64,000 bases of DNA. Origin: Streptomyces sp. CG 926. GTDB lineage: Bacteria > Actinomycetota > Actinomycetes > Streptomycetales > Streptomycetaceae. The stretch's first letter is position 1, and every line of letters begins with the position of its first letter. The notes under the pieces were generated by a model, which ran no database searches, had not been told where the DNA came from, and saw only the letters and a program-made list of their open reading frames with translations. The position numbers and the translations under genes are program-made. Positions 54,973 to 63,390 of the stretch are shown in pieces. The stretch spans positions 150,980-214,979 of the forward strand of contig NZ_QGGZ01000014.1 in the NCBI RefSeq assembly GCF_003148825.1. Reading direction: 5' to 3'.

Positions 54973-55005
54973 CAGGTCCTCCGGGCGCGAGCCCCGGAGG
55001 ACCTG
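54973..55005 (+). terminator. Hairpin terminator of the protease gene
   Basis: CAGGTCCTCCGGG pairs with CCCGGAGGACCTG across a seven-base loop, 30 bases after the protease stop. Confidence 0.85.
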
Positions 55006-55233
55006 TCGCCCGGCTTCCCGTACGGGGCCGGCGGCGCCGCTCGTCGAGGTGTCCGGCGTCCCGGACCGAAGCCGGTGCACCGATCGAGAGGCTGCGCGGC
55101 GGCGGTCCGGCCGACGATCACGTGAGGCTCCGATTCACACCTCGCTGCATCAAGCCAGCCTTAAGAGATCGTTAAGCCGCAGGCCACCCGCGAAAACCGC
55201 AGGTCAGAGGCGTGTGAGGAGCGACGTCCGACG

Positions 55234-55262
55234 TTGCCAGGACAGTTATCCCTCCGTAATAC
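55234..55262 (+). promoter_or_regulatory. Promoter of the GH16 gene
   Basis: TTGCCA (55234-55239) and TAATAC (55257-55262) are spaced by 17 bases and would start transcription near 55269. The operator-like palindrome at 55294 lies just downstream, in a roadblock position. A further inverted repeat, CTTAA-GAGATCG-TTAAG, is at 55160-55176. The rest of the gap holds the protease terminator only. Confidence 0.6.
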
Positions 55263-55292
55263 TCACTGCCTCGGGTGACATTGCGTCACGTT

Positions 55293-55305
55293 TGAGAGCG
55301 CTCTC
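55293..55305 (+). promoter_or_regulatory. Second GAGAGCGCTCTC palindrome, before the GH16 gene
   Basis: TGAGAGCGCTCTC differs from the site before the protease only at its last base (G instead of A). It lies 78 bases before the GH16 start and downstream of the likely transcription start. Sharing of the site suggests a common LacI-type repressor. Confidence 0.8.
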
Positions 55306-55382
55306 GTACCCCTGCTGCCACTCGTCACGGCTCGCTCGCCCGGCCTGGCCCCCTCCTCCTCCCCCACCCCAGACAAGGACCC

Positions 55383-56648
55383 ATGCCCATGGCTGCTGCT
55401 CATCGCGCACGTCGCCGCTCTCTCGGCGGAATGGTGCTCCTCGTGACCACCGCCCTGGTCGCGGCGGTGCTCATGTCCTTCACCCGCTCGGTCGCCCCGC
55501 CCGCCGGTGCCGCAGTTGTCGCGCAGGCCTGGTCCGACGAGTTCGACGGCGCGGCCGGCCGCGCTCCTGACGCCGCCAAGTGGACTCTTGAGACCGGTGG
55601 TTCGGGCTTCGGCAACCACGAGCTGCAGTACTACACCAACAGCACCTCGAACGCCGCGCTCGACGGCCAGGGCAACCTCGTCATCACCGCGCGGAAGAAC
55701 ACCGACGCCGGCCTCGGCTGCTGGTACGGGCAGTGCCAGTACACCTCCGCCCGGCTGAACACCGCCAAAACCTTCACCCAGGCGTACGGCCGCTTCGAGG
55801 CCCGCATCAAGATCCCGCGCGGCCAGGGCATCTGGCCCGCCTTCTGGATGCTCGGCAACGACCTCGGCAGCGTGGGCTGGCCGGGCAGCGGCGAGATCGA
55901 CATCATGGAGAACATCGGCCCCGAGCCCAACACCGTGCACGGTACTGTGCACGGCCCCGGCTACTCCGGAGCGGGCGGCCTCGGCGCCGCGTACAGCCTG
56001 CCCGGCGGCCGCGCCTTCGCCGACGACTTCCACGTGTTCGCCGTCGACTGGAGCCCGAACTCCCTCGTCTGGTCGGTGGACGGCACCACGTACAAGACCC
56101 TCACGCCGGCCGACACCGGCGGCAACAAGTGGGTCTTCGACCACCCGTTCTTCGTCATCCTCAACCTGGCGGTCGGTGGGGACTGGCCCGGCAGCCCGGA
56201 CGCCTCCACGTCCTTCCCGCAGACGATGACCGTCGACTACGTCCGCGCCTCCTCCGCCGACGCCCCCGCAGCCCGCCCGATCCGTGGCATCGGCGGCATG
56301 TGCGTCGACGTCGCCGGCGGCTCCGACGCCGACCGCACCCCCATCCAGCTGCACGACTGCACCGGCAGCCCGGCCCAGCAGTGGACCATCGGGGGCGACG
56401 GCACCGTCCGCGCCCTCGGCAAGTGCCTTGACGTCGCGGGCGGCTCCACCGCCGACGGCGCCGTCGTCCAGCTCTACACCTGCAACGGCACCAACGCCCA
56501 GAAGTGGACGTACACCGCCGCCCGCGACCTCACCAACACCGGTGCGGGCAAGTGCCTGGATGCCAAGGGCAACTCCTCCGCGGACGGTACCCGGTTGCAG
56601 ACCTGGACCTGCACCGGCGCCGCCAACCAGAAGTGGACGGTCGGCTGA
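55383..56648 (+). CDS. Secreted GH16 beta-1,3-glucanase with a CBM13 lectin domain
   Basis: The ATG at 55383 follows AAGGA. The 421-residue product has a signal peptide (LGGMVLLVTTALVAAVLMS), a GH16 domain (about 45-285) with the catalytic motif GEIDIMENIG (Glu171, Asp173, Glu176) and a C-terminal ricin-B/CBM13 trefoil of three repeats (MCVDVAGGSDADRTPIQLHDC, KCLDVAGGSTADGAVVQLYTC, KCLDAKGNSSADGTRLQTWTC). GH16 laminarinases cut beta-1,3-glucan, and the lectin domain should help bind insoluble glucan. The GH64 gene follows. Confidence 0.95.
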   Translation: MPMAAAHRARRRSLGGMVLLVTTALVAAVLMSFTRSVAPPAGAAVVAQAWSDEFDGAAGRAPDAAKWTLETGGSGFGNHELQYYTNSTSNAALDGQGNLVITARKNTDAGLGCWYGQCQYTSARLNTAKTFTQAYGRFEARIKIPRGQGIWPAFWMLGNDLGSVGWPGSGEIDIMENIGPEPNTVHGTVHGPGYSGAGGLGAAYSLPGGRAFADDFHVFAVDWSPNSLVWSVDGTTYKTLTPADTGGNKWVFDHPFFVILNLAVGGDWPGSPDASTSFPQTMTVDYVRASSADAPAARPIRGIGGMCVDVAGGSDADRTPIQLHDCTGSPAQQWTIGGDGTVRALGKCLDVAGGSTADGAVVQLYTCNGTNAQKWTYTAARDLTNTGAGKCLDAKGNSSADGTRLQTWTCTGAANQKWTVG

Positions 56649-56665
56649 CCCACCGGCCCCACCGC

Positions 56666-56710
56666 CCTCCCTTCTCCCTCCCCCTCCCCCTCCCCCTCCC
56701 CCTCCCCCGG
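56666..56710 (+). repeat. CT-rich microsatellite between the glucanase genes
   Basis: CCCTCC/CCTCCC hexamers are repeated several times (tccctccccctccccctccc pattern) in the gap between the GH16 and GH64 genes. It may be slippage-prone. No hairpin terminator is seen here, so the two genes may be read together. Confidence 0.75.
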
Positions 56711-56763
56711 TCCCCGCGTCCGACCGCTCCCCCGCCCGACCTCACGAAGAACGGACCCCCACC

Positions 56764-58452
56764 GTGACGGCTCGCCACCAACGAACCATGCCCCGCAGAA
56801 AACTCCTCGCCGTGACAGCGGGCCTGGCGCTGGGCGTGCCCGCCGCGGCAGCCTGGCTCGAGATGGGCGCCAACGCGTCCACCACCGCCACGCTCCCCCT
56901 GGACCTGGTGAACACCACCGGCAACAACACGGTGTACGCCTACGTGCTCGGCCGAGACCCCGCGGCCGGCGGCACCTGGGCCTTCATCCAGGCCAACGGC
57001 GCCGGCCTGTACCACCCGCCGGCTCCGGCCAACGATCAGACCCCGCTCGGGGTCGACTGCGCCATCCCGCTCAACGCGTCCGGCGCCGGAGCCCGGCGGG
57101 TGACGCTGCCGCGCCTGGACAGCGGCCGGATCTACTTCTCGGTCGGCACGAAGCTCACCTTCCTGGTGAACCGCGGCGGCGGTCTGGCCCTGCCGTCGGT
57201 GAGCAACCCCACCGACCCCAACGCGAACGTCGCTCACGACTTCTGCGAATTCACCTTCAACAGCGACCAGTTGTACGCCAACATCACATTCGTCGACATG
57301 GTCTCGCTGCCGATCTCCTTCCAACTGGAGACCGGGCAGGGCACCCAGACGGTGCGCGGCCTGCCCGCCGACGGACTGTCCCGGGTCGCCGCCGCGCTGC
57401 GGGCCCAGTCCGCTGCCGACGGCAGCGACTGGAGCAGGCTGATCGTCGCCGCGGGTGGCCGCGACGTGCGCGTGCTCAGCCCCAACCTGGCGATCCGCGG
57501 CAACAACGCCTTGTTCCGTGGCTACTTCGACGGCTACGTGGACGAGGTGTGGAACAAGTACCGCTCCACCGACCTGCGCATCGACACCCAGTTCAGCTGG
57601 GGAACCGTCACCGGCCGGGTCAATGGCGACGTCCTCACCTTCCCCGGAGTCGGCAGCTTCGCCAAGCCGTCCACCCTTTCGATCTTCTCCTGCAGCGACG
57701 CGCCCTTCACCACGGGCAACGACCTGATGGGCAATCTCAGCGCACGGCTCGCCGCCGCCTTCAACCGCACCACGCTGCTGGACAACCCCCACCAGCCGAC
57801 CGCCGAGAACCCCGCCGCTTTCTACACCCGACCGCGCACGAACCACTACGCCCGCATCCTGCACAACACCACCCCCGACCATCTCGGGTACGCCTTCCCG
57901 TACGACGACGTGCATCCGGCCGGAGTCGACTTCGAGGGCAAGGTACAGTCGGGCACCCCCGGCCGCTGGACCATCACGGTCGGCGGTGTGGCCGGGGGCG
58001 GCACACCGGACCCGACGCCGACCGCCACCGCCCCGGGCGGCGGGGTCGGCGCGTTCACCACCATCCAGGCGGAGGCGTTCAACGCCCAGTCCGGAGCACA
58101 GGTCGAGGCCTGCTCCGACGGCGGCGGCGGATCCGACGTCGGCCATCTGTCCAACGGGGACTGGCTCAAGTACTCGGCCGTCGCCTTCGGCTCCACCGGC
58201 GCCACCCGCTTCGACGCCCGCGTCGCTTCCGGAGCCGCCGGCGGAGTCAGCGGCCTGGTCCAGGTCCGCCTCGACAGCCCCACAGCCACGCCGGTCGGCG
58301 GCTTCTCCGTCGCCAACACCGGCGGCTGGCAGGCCTGGCGCACCGTCCCCGCCGACATCCGCCGCACCACCGGAACGCACGACGTCTATCTGACCTTCGA
58401 CAGCGGCCAGCCCTCCGACTTCGTCAACGTCAACTGGTTCTCCTTCGCCTAG
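56764..58452 (+). CDS. Secreted GH64 beta-1,3-glucanase with a CBM6 domain
   Basis: From the GTG at 56764 the product has 562 residues; an ATG at 56788 is also possible. The start (MPRRKLLAVTAGLALGVPAAAA) carries a twin-arginine-like motif and hydrophobic core, so Tat export is possible. The GH64 domain (about 45-400) has thaumatin-like features (LDLVNTTGNNTVYAYVLGRDP, AHDFCEFTFNSDQLYANITFVDMVSLP, NHYARILHNTTPDHLGYAFPYDDVHP). A Gly/Pro/Thr linker joins a CBM6 domain (FTTIQAEAFNAQSGAQVEACSDGGGGSDVGHLSNGDWLKYSAV). GH64 enzymes release pentameric laminari-oligosaccharides. Confidence 0.93.
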   Translation: MTARHQRTMPRRKLLAVTAGLALGVPAAAAWLEMGANASTTATLPLDLVNTTGNNTVYAYVLGRDPAAGGTWAFIQANGAGLYHPPAPANDQTPLGVDCAIPLNASGAGARRVTLPRLDSGRIYFSVGTKLTFLVNRGGGLALPSVSNPTDPNANVAHDFCEFTFNSDQLYANITFVDMVSLPISFQLETGQGTQTVRGLPADGLSRVAAALRAQSAADGSDWSRLIVAAGGRDVRVLSPNLAIRGNNALFRGYFDGYVDEVWNKYRSTDLRIDTQFSWGTVTGRVNGDVLTFPGVGSFAKPSTLSIFSCSDAPFTTGNDLMGNLSARLAAAFNRTTLLDNPHQPTAENPAAFYTRPRTNHYARILHNTTPDHLGYAFPYDDVHPAGVDFEGKVQSGTPGRWTITVGGVAGGGTPDPTPTATAPGGGVGAFTTIQAEAFNAQSGAQVEACSDGGGGSDVGHLSNGDWLKYSAVAFGSTGATRFDARVASGAAGGVSGLVQVRLDSPTATPVGGFSVANTGGWQAWRTVPADIRRTTGTHDVYLTFDSGQPSDFVNVNWFSFA

Positions 58453-58526
58453 CCAGGCATGTGCTGGGCGGCGCCGCGCCACCTCCGCCGAACCGGACAC
58501 CGTCCGTGGACGTGAACGCCGAGCAG

Positions 58527-58557
58527 CCGGGGCGCCCATCCCGCGTGGGCGCCCCGG
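58527..58557 (+). terminator. Hairpin terminator of the GH64 gene
   Basis: CCGGGGCGCCCA pairs perfectly with TGGGCGCCCCGG across a seven-base loop, 75 bases after the stop at 58452. Confidence 0.8.
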
Positions 58558-58633
58558 ATCGTTCGACCGCGCCGCCACCGCCACCGGCGACGCGCTCTGA
58601 GCGTGGGGCACACGCGGGCGTAGGCTCTCAAGG

Positions 58634-59029
58634 ATGCGGATAGGCGAGTTGTCGAAGCGTTCGGGCGTGAGTCCCCGCTCACTGCGGTACTACGAAGAGC
58701 AGGGTCTGTTGACCAGCTCGCGCTCCGAGGCGGGGCAGCGTCACTATTCCGATGCTGCGGTTCAGCGCGTTTCGCTCATCCGGCAGCTGTTCGATGCGGG
58801 TATGTCCAGCAGGGTGATCGCAACCGTGTTGCCGTGTGTGGACGTCCCGGATGACCTGGATGTCGCCGAGGAGACGTTCACGGCGATGATGCGCGAGCGC
58901 GACCGAATTGACGCCGCCATCGCGCACCTGATCGAGACCCGGGAGGCACTCGACGTGCTGATCAGGGCCAACAGTCGGCACCGGGCGGAGCTGTCCACGG
59001 GCCCGGCACCGGTGGCGCAGCCGTCCTGA
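58634..59029 (+). CDS. MerR-family transcriptional regulator
   Basis: The 131-residue product starts with the MerR winged helix (MRIGELSKRSGVSPRSLRYYEEQGLLTSSRSEAGQRHYSDAAVQRVSLIRQLFDAGMS), followed by a coiled coil and a short C-terminal effector region without Cys. TAGGCT lies 7 bases before the ATG and no ribosome site is seen, so the message is probably leaderless. It likely controls the quinone-oxidoreductase-like gene 107 bases downstream. Lack of Cys argues against metal sensing. Confidence 0.9.
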   Translation: MRIGELSKRSGVSPRSLRYYEEQGLLTSSRSEAGQRHYSDAAVQRVSLIRQLFDAGMSSRVIATVLPCVDVPDDLDVAEETFTAMMRERDRIDAAIAHLIETREALDVLIRANSRHRAELSTGPAPVAQPS

Positions 59030-59136
59030 TGCTGTGATCTGCATCTCATCCGCTTGCCCCTCACATCAATGTCAAAGGGGAGAGTGGCGACAACGCCCGG
59101 AACTCACCGGGGCGGTCATATGAGAGGCGGCGAAAG

Positions 59137-60060
59137 ATGGGGCAGGCGTGGGGTTTCGACAGGTATGGCGGGCCCGAGGTGCAGGAGTTCTTCGATCGTC
59201 CCGATCCCGTCCCCGGTCCCGGCGAGGTGCTGATCCAGGTCGACGTCGCAGGCGTGAATCCCCTCGACCACCTTCTGCGCTCAGGTCTGGTCGACGGGCT
59301 CGACGGCGGACGTCCGTTTCCCCGCGTGCTGGGCATGGAGGCAGCCGGAACCGTCCTCGCGCGGGGCGAGGACGTCAACGGGCTCGAAGTGGGTGACGCG
59401 GTCTTCGGCTTCGCACTCACCGGTGGCGGAACCTACGCCGAGACGACGGTGCTGTCCGCACCGAACACCGCACGCATCCCGGAGGGCCTGTCCATGACCG
59501 TGGCGGCAACGCTGCCGGTGGCCGGGACCACCGCGGTGGACGTGCTCGACCAGCTCGGCCTCCCGGCAGGTGCCACGGTCCTGGTCAACGGGGTCGGAGG
59601 CGGGGTCGGCCTCGCCGTCGCCCGGCTGGCCATCGGTCGTGAGCTACGCGTGATCGGCACCGGCAGCACTGCCAAACGCGAACACGCCGAGGCCATCGGG
59701 GTGCACTTCATCGACTACACCACCAAGGATGTCGTTGCCGCGGTACACGAGCTGGTTCCGGACAGTGTCGACGGGATCGTCGACCTGGTCGGAGGCACCT
59801 CGCTGCGGCTGGTCGCTGGCCTGGCCCGGAATCACCGCAACGTCATCGCTGTGGGTGATACGTCTGTGCTCGATCTCGGTGGGCGTTTCGTCGAGCGTCG
59901 CGTCGACCGCGAAAACCTGGAGCGGTCGGCCCGGCTGGCCCTCGAGGGAGTGCTCACACCCGTAATCACCGCGGTCCATCCGCTCTCCGACGCCCCGGCC
60001 GCCCTCGCCACCGTCGAGAACGGTCACGCCTCGGGCAAGGTTGTCATCAAGGTGGCATGA
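59137..60060 (+). CDS. NADP-dependent quinone oxidoreductase-like MDR protein
   Basis: The 307-residue product opens with MGQAWGFDRYGGPEVQEFFDRPDPVPGPGEVLIQVDVAGVNPLDH, typical of the quinone-oxidoreductase branch of MDR proteins, and has the Rossmann motif VLVNGVGGGVGLAVARLA. No structural zinc lobe is present. The usual role is NADPH-dependent reduction of quinones or enones. It lies downstream of MerR on the same strand, with an inverted repeat (CCCCT...AGGGG, 59057-59080) in the gap, possibly a MerR operator. Confidence 0.9.
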   Translation: MGQAWGFDRYGGPEVQEFFDRPDPVPGPGEVLIQVDVAGVNPLDHLLRSGLVDGLDGGRPFPRVLGMEAAGTVLARGEDVNGLEVGDAVFGFALTGGGTYAETTVLSAPNTARIPEGLSMTVAATLPVAGTTAVDVLDQLGLPAGATVLVNGVGGGVGLAVARLAIGRELRVIGTGSTAKREHAEAIGVHFIDYTTKDVVAAVHELVPDSVDGIVDLVGGTSLRLVAGLARNHRNVIAVGDTSVLDLGGRFVERRVDRENLERSARLALEGVLTPVITAVHPLSDAPAALATVENGHASGKVVIKVA

Positions 60061-60223
60061 GACGGGCCGGCCGCCGACGCCGTCGACGGCTCATGCCTCG
60101 TACATCCGGTCCCTGACGGCCCGGCCGCCCGTGCCCGCGTCCCGAGGCGCGCCGGGCCCGCTGGTGGGAAGCCTGCCCTCACGGACAGCGGCCCGGACCC
60201 CCGTTTCATGCCCACACGCGCCT

Positions 60224-60664
60224 TCACCGATTCGGCCGGTAGTAGTCGTCGATGGGGATGCGTGCCTCGTCGAACAGGGCGGGGCCGTCCTGGGCCACCG
60301 TGGGCCATGTGCCCGACTCCGGGTTGAGCTCCACGAGTTGCTCGGTGGAGAGTGCGTACACGACACGTCCGAGCCCGGAGCGGACGATGCCGCCGGCGCA
60401 CATGCCGCATGGTTGGCAGCTGGTGTACAGAGTGGTGCGTGCGGCGGTGTGAGGGTCGAGTTCGCGTGCCGCCCAGCGTGCGAGTTTCAATTCGGGGTGG
60501 GCGGTGATGTCGTCGTCACGCCGCACGGTGTTGTGGGCTTCGGCGAGGATCGTGCCGTCGGGGCCGGCCAGCAGGGAGCCGTAGGGTGCGTCGCCCAGGG
60601 TGGTGGCATGGGCCGCGATGGCGACGGCGCGCCGTAGGAGTGCCTCGTCGGCAGCAATGATCAT
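60224..60664 (-). CDS. Nucleoside/cytosine deaminase-like zinc enzyme
   Basis: The 146-residue product is a CMP/dCMP-type deaminase. The zinc motif appears as AHPELKLARWAA and SCQPCGMCAGGI; the first half has HPE where HAE is usual, a variant known in actinobacterial nucleoside deaminases. It also has the N-terminal IIAADEALLRRAVAIAAHATTLGDAPYGSLL. The start overlaps the LLM oxidoreductase stop (ATGA), so both are translated together. The substrate (guanine, cytosine or a modified base) is not clear. Confidence 0.88.
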   Translation of the reverse strand: MIIAADEALLRRAVAIAAHATTLGDAPYGSLLAGPDGTILAEAHNTVRRDDDITAHPELKLARWAARELDPHTAARTTLYTSCQPCGMCAGGIVRSGLGRVVYALSTEQLVELNPESGTWPTVAQDGPALFDEARIPIDDYYRPNR

Positions 60665-61479
60665 GAAGATGTCTTCCAGTGTGTGGCAACGGAGGTGAGT
60701 GCCCGCCAGGCCTCGTGGGGTCGGCGTGTTTCCTCGGGATCGCCGTGGTAGGGGTCGAGCACCACGGCGTCGGCCCCGAGGCGGCGAAGCTCGTCGAGAT
60801 CTTCGCGGACCTGTTCGAGGGTGCCGGTGCCCGCGAGTCGCTCGGGGCCGCTGACCGGTGCGTCGGTCAGCCGCAGGGCGATGCGGGGCGCGAACGCCGG
60901 CAGCGTGCGGCTCGTCACGACCGAGCGCATCCAGGGCAGGGTGCCCCGCAGCGGATGCCAGGCATCGCCGAACCTGATGGCGCGGCGGATGCCCGCCTCG
61001 CTGTTGCCGCCGACCCAGAGAGGGATCGGGGCGGTGCGCTCGTGGCGCTCCTCGTGCCAGGCCTTGCGCAGGGCGACGAGGTGCTCGTCGGTCAGCCTGC
61101 CGCGCGCGGTGAACGGCACGCCGAGCGCGTCGAATTCCTGCCGTGCCCAGCCGACTCCCACCCCGAGCACGAGCCTGCCACCGCTGAGCTGGTCGAGATT
61201 CGTGGCCATGCGCGCCACCAACAGCGGGTGCCGGTACGGCATCACGAGCACCGTCGTGCCCAGCCGCACCCTGGTGGTGATGCCGGCAAGCCAGGACAGG
61301 GTGGTGAACGGCTCGTAGAACGGCGCCGGGTAGCGCGCGGACACGTCCGGGGTGACGGCCACATGATCCGACACCATGAGGAGATCGAAGCCGAGCCCTT
61401 CCACGATCCGCGCCCACTCGCGCAGCACGCCAGGATCGGTTCCCGGCCCGAAGTTCGGTACGTTCACGCCAAGTTGCAT
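60661..61479 (-). CDS. LLM-class F420-dependent oxidoreductase
   Basis: The 272-residue product is a luciferase-like TIM barrel: MQLGVNVPNFGPGTDPGVLREWARIVEGLGFDLLMVSDHVAVTP, then RVRLGTTVLVMPYRHPLLVARMATNLDQLSGGRLVLGVGVGWARQEFDALGV, the pattern of actinobacterial F420-dependent members. It reduces or oxidises an unknown substrate with F420H2 or FMN. The deaminase gene follows in the same operon, and a divergent Lrp regulator lies upstream. This is a plausible small catabolic unit. Confidence 0.9.
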   Translation of the reverse strand: MQLGVNVPNFGPGTDPGVLREWARIVEGLGFDLLMVSDHVAVTPDVSARYPAPFYEPFTTLSWLAGITTRVRLGTTVLVMPYRHPLLVARMATNLDQLSGGRLVLGVGVGWARQEFDALGVPFTARGRLTDEHLVALRKAWHEERHERTAPIPLWVGGNSEAGIRRAIRFGDAWHPLRGTLPWMRSVVTSRTLPAFAPRIALRLTDAPVSGPERLAGTGTLEQVREDLDELRRLGADAVVLDPYHGDPEETRRPHEAWRALTSVATHWKTSS

Positions 61480-61502
61480 GTGTGGAGGCTATCTCGGCGA
61501 TC

Positions 61503-61522
61503 AAGAAAAATGACAGATTCTT
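61503..61522. promoter_or_regulatory. A/T-rich inverted repeat between LLM operon and Lrp gene
   Basis: AAGAA and TTCTT flank a ten-base spacer (61503-61522) in the divergent promoter region. Lrp/AsnC regulators bind such weakly symmetric A/T sites. The Lrp gene is the likely binder, by position. TAGGGT (61561-61566) just before the Lrp ATG could be its -10 element. Confidence 0.4.
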
Positions 61523-61572
61523 CTTCCGGTCAACTGAACATTTCTCCACGAGTTTCCCGGTAGGGTCGCCAT

Positions 61573-62019
61573 ATGGCCGGGAATCTTGATGACATCGACT
61601 GGGCGATCATCGACGAGCTGCAACGGGACGCGCGCATCTCCCTCAGCGAGTTGGGGCGGCGAGTGGGTCTCGGCTCGTCCGCCACCACGGAACGGGTGCG
61701 GCAGCTGGAGGCGACGGGCGTCATCACCGGCTACCGCGCCGTGGTCGACCTGACCGAGGTCGGCTACCCCGTGCTGGCCGTCGTCCGGTTGAAGTACCCG
61801 GGCAACCGCCACCAGCCGTTGCGCCGGCTGCTCGCGGATCGACGGGAAATCCTGGAGTGCCTGCGCACCACCGGCGACGACTGCTACACCCTGAAGGTGG
61901 CCGCGACCTCCATGGAACACCTGGAGACGCTCATGGACGAGCTGGCCGGCTTCGGCAGCACGACCACGAGCGTCGTCTACAGCCAGACCCTGCCTTATCG
62001 CGGACCTGACCGGCCCTGA
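61573..62019 (+). CDS. Lrp/AsnC-family transcriptional regulator
   Basis: The 148-residue product has the AsnC helix-turn-helix (NLDDIDWAIIDELQRDARISLSELGRRVGLGSSATTERVRQLEATGVITGYRAVVD) and the RAM ligand domain (PVLAVVRLKYPGN, ILECLRTTGDDCYTLKVAATSMEHLETLMDELAGFG). It is divergent from the LLM oxidoreductase operon and probably controls it. TAGGGT ends six bases before the ATG with no ribosome site, suggesting a leaderless message. A hairpin follows the stop. Confidence 0.92.
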   Translation: MAGNLDDIDWAIIDELQRDARISLSELGRRVGLGSSATTERVRQLEATGVITGYRAVVDLTEVGYPVLAVVRLKYPGNRHQPLRRLLADRREILECLRTTGDDCYTLKVAATSMEHLETLMDELAGFGSTTTSVVYSQTLPYRGPDRP

Positions 62020-62025
62020 AGTCGA

Positions 62026-62050
62026 GCAGGTGCCACTCGCCGGCACCTGC
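62026..62050 (+). terminator. Hairpin terminator of the Lrp gene
   Basis: GCAGGTGCC pairs with GGCACCTGC across a seven-base loop, six bases after the stop at 62019. Confidence 0.8.
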
Positions 62051-62111
62051 CGCCCACTGTCATCCCGCCCGTCCGTCCGGACGCGCCAAGCCTGAGAAGC
62101 AGGACCCCGCT

Positions 62112-62642
62112 GTGAGCAACGCCCTTGCACGTCTGCTGGACATCGCCCCGGCGCCGAGCCGGCTCCGCGACAAGGATTGGGGCGAGGTCGAACGCGCCCT
62201 CGCAGTCGAACTCCCCGATGACTACAAGGAACTCATCGGCGTCTACGGAGGAAGCAACTGGGACGACTACCTTTACGTCCTGGAGCCCGACTGCCCCAAC
62301 AAGCACTACGACCTCCTCGCATGGGCCAAGTACCAGTTCGAAGACCTGCAAGGCCTCTGGACGGTCGAGAAGAAGCCGACGGAACTGGAGACCGAAGGGT
62401 CCGTGCTCATCCCGTGGGCGACCACGGACAACGGAGAGTGCCTGTACTGGCTCGTTCTGCCGGGCGTCGAGCCGAACGACTGGACCGTCATGGTGAACGA
62501 GGTGAGCGACCGATGGGAACACCATCCCGTGTCATGTACGCAATTCCTCGCGTCCGTCCTCACCGGAGAGTTGCAGTCGAACATCCTCTCGTCATTGTTT
62601 CCTCTGGCCACGCATGAATTCCGCCGCCTCGGTGGAGAGTGA
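62112..62642 (+). CDS. SMI1/KNR4 (SUKH-1) family protein
   Basis: The 176-residue product starts at a GTG after AGCAGGA. It shows the SUKH core: DWGEVERALAVELPDDYKELIGVYGGSNWDDYLYVLEPDCPN, then LIPWATTDNGECLYWLVLPGVEPNDWTVMVNEV. SUKH-1 proteins are often immunity factors for polymorphic toxins, or have cell-wall roles. No toxin gene is beside it, so it is another orphan of the immunity type in this window. The C-terminal part (FLASVLTGELQSNILSSLFP) is helical. Confidence 0.82.
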   Translation: MSNALARLLDIAPAPSRLRDKDWGEVERALAVELPDDYKELIGVYGGSNWDDYLYVLEPDCPNKHYDLLAWAKYQFEDLQGLWTVEKKPTELETEGSVLIPWATTDNGECLYWLVLPGVEPNDWTVMVNEVSDRWEHHPVSCTQFLASVLTGELQSNILSSLFPLATHEFRRLGGE

Positions 62643-62897
62643 CGATGCGGCGACCGGGGCGGGAGCGGCCGACGCCGAGGTGCTCGGCGATGGCGGTGAT
62701 CGGCTCCGTGGGCCCCCTTGGGACAGAGCGCCCTCAAGACCCCGGCAAGAGGGGCGTGGCACTCCCACGCGCGGCCGTCAAGCCCCGACTTCCCGGGTCG
62801 TGCGCCGGGCGGCCGGGCCGGAGGTAATGGAAGAACCGACAGCCGCGACGTACGACAGCGGCCGTCCCCACCCCCGGACCCTGGAAGGCCCCCGGCC

Positions 62898-63233
62898 ATG
62901 ACCACCCACCTCACCCGCCTCCTCGTCCCGCTCACCGCCGTCGCCGCCGTAGCGGTCGGCGGCCTCTCCATGACCTCCGCCGTAGCCGCCACGCCCCGGA
63001 CCGCCCCCGCCCTCTCCGCGCACACCCCCCTCTCCGGGGACCAATACACGGACCCCTACCGGCCCGGCCGCCCGCAGCAGAACCAGCGAAACGGGCGCGG
63101 TCGGGGGCACTGCTTCGGCTACTGCGCTTACGGCTCGAGCGGTCAGGGCAGCGTGAAGCCGCAACCGAAGCCGAGCGGCTGGGTGGACTCGTTCATCCAC
63201 GGCGCGGAGTCGGTCACTGGGTCCTCGTCGTAG
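62898..63233 (+). CDS. Small secreted protein of unknown function
   Basis: From the ATG at 62898 the product has 111 residues. A signal peptide (LLVPLTAVAAVAVGGLSMTSAVAA) is followed by a disordered Pro/Gln/Asn/Arg segment, a short motif with two Cys (GHCFGYCAYG) and a C-terminal helix (GWVDSFIHGAESV). No family is recognised. The 250 bases before it hold no gene I can support. Confidence 0.6.
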   Translation: MTTHLTRLLVPLTAVAAVAVGGLSMTSAVAATPRTAPALSAHTPLSGDQYTDPYRPGRPQQNQRNGRGRGHCFGYCAYGSSGQGSVKPQPKPSGWVDSFIHGAESVTGSSS

Positions 63234-63390
63234 AGGTGGTGGCCGCCGTTGCTGCGTTCCGGCCACCCCGGCCGCCTCGGCGGGCTGCCCGCCGCTTACC
63301 GAGCGTCACGGCCGTAGGCCGCGGTGCGAGACCTCGGGCGGTACAGCACCTACCCGGACAGGTGTCGTACCCCGCTCGTACGCTCGCTCG

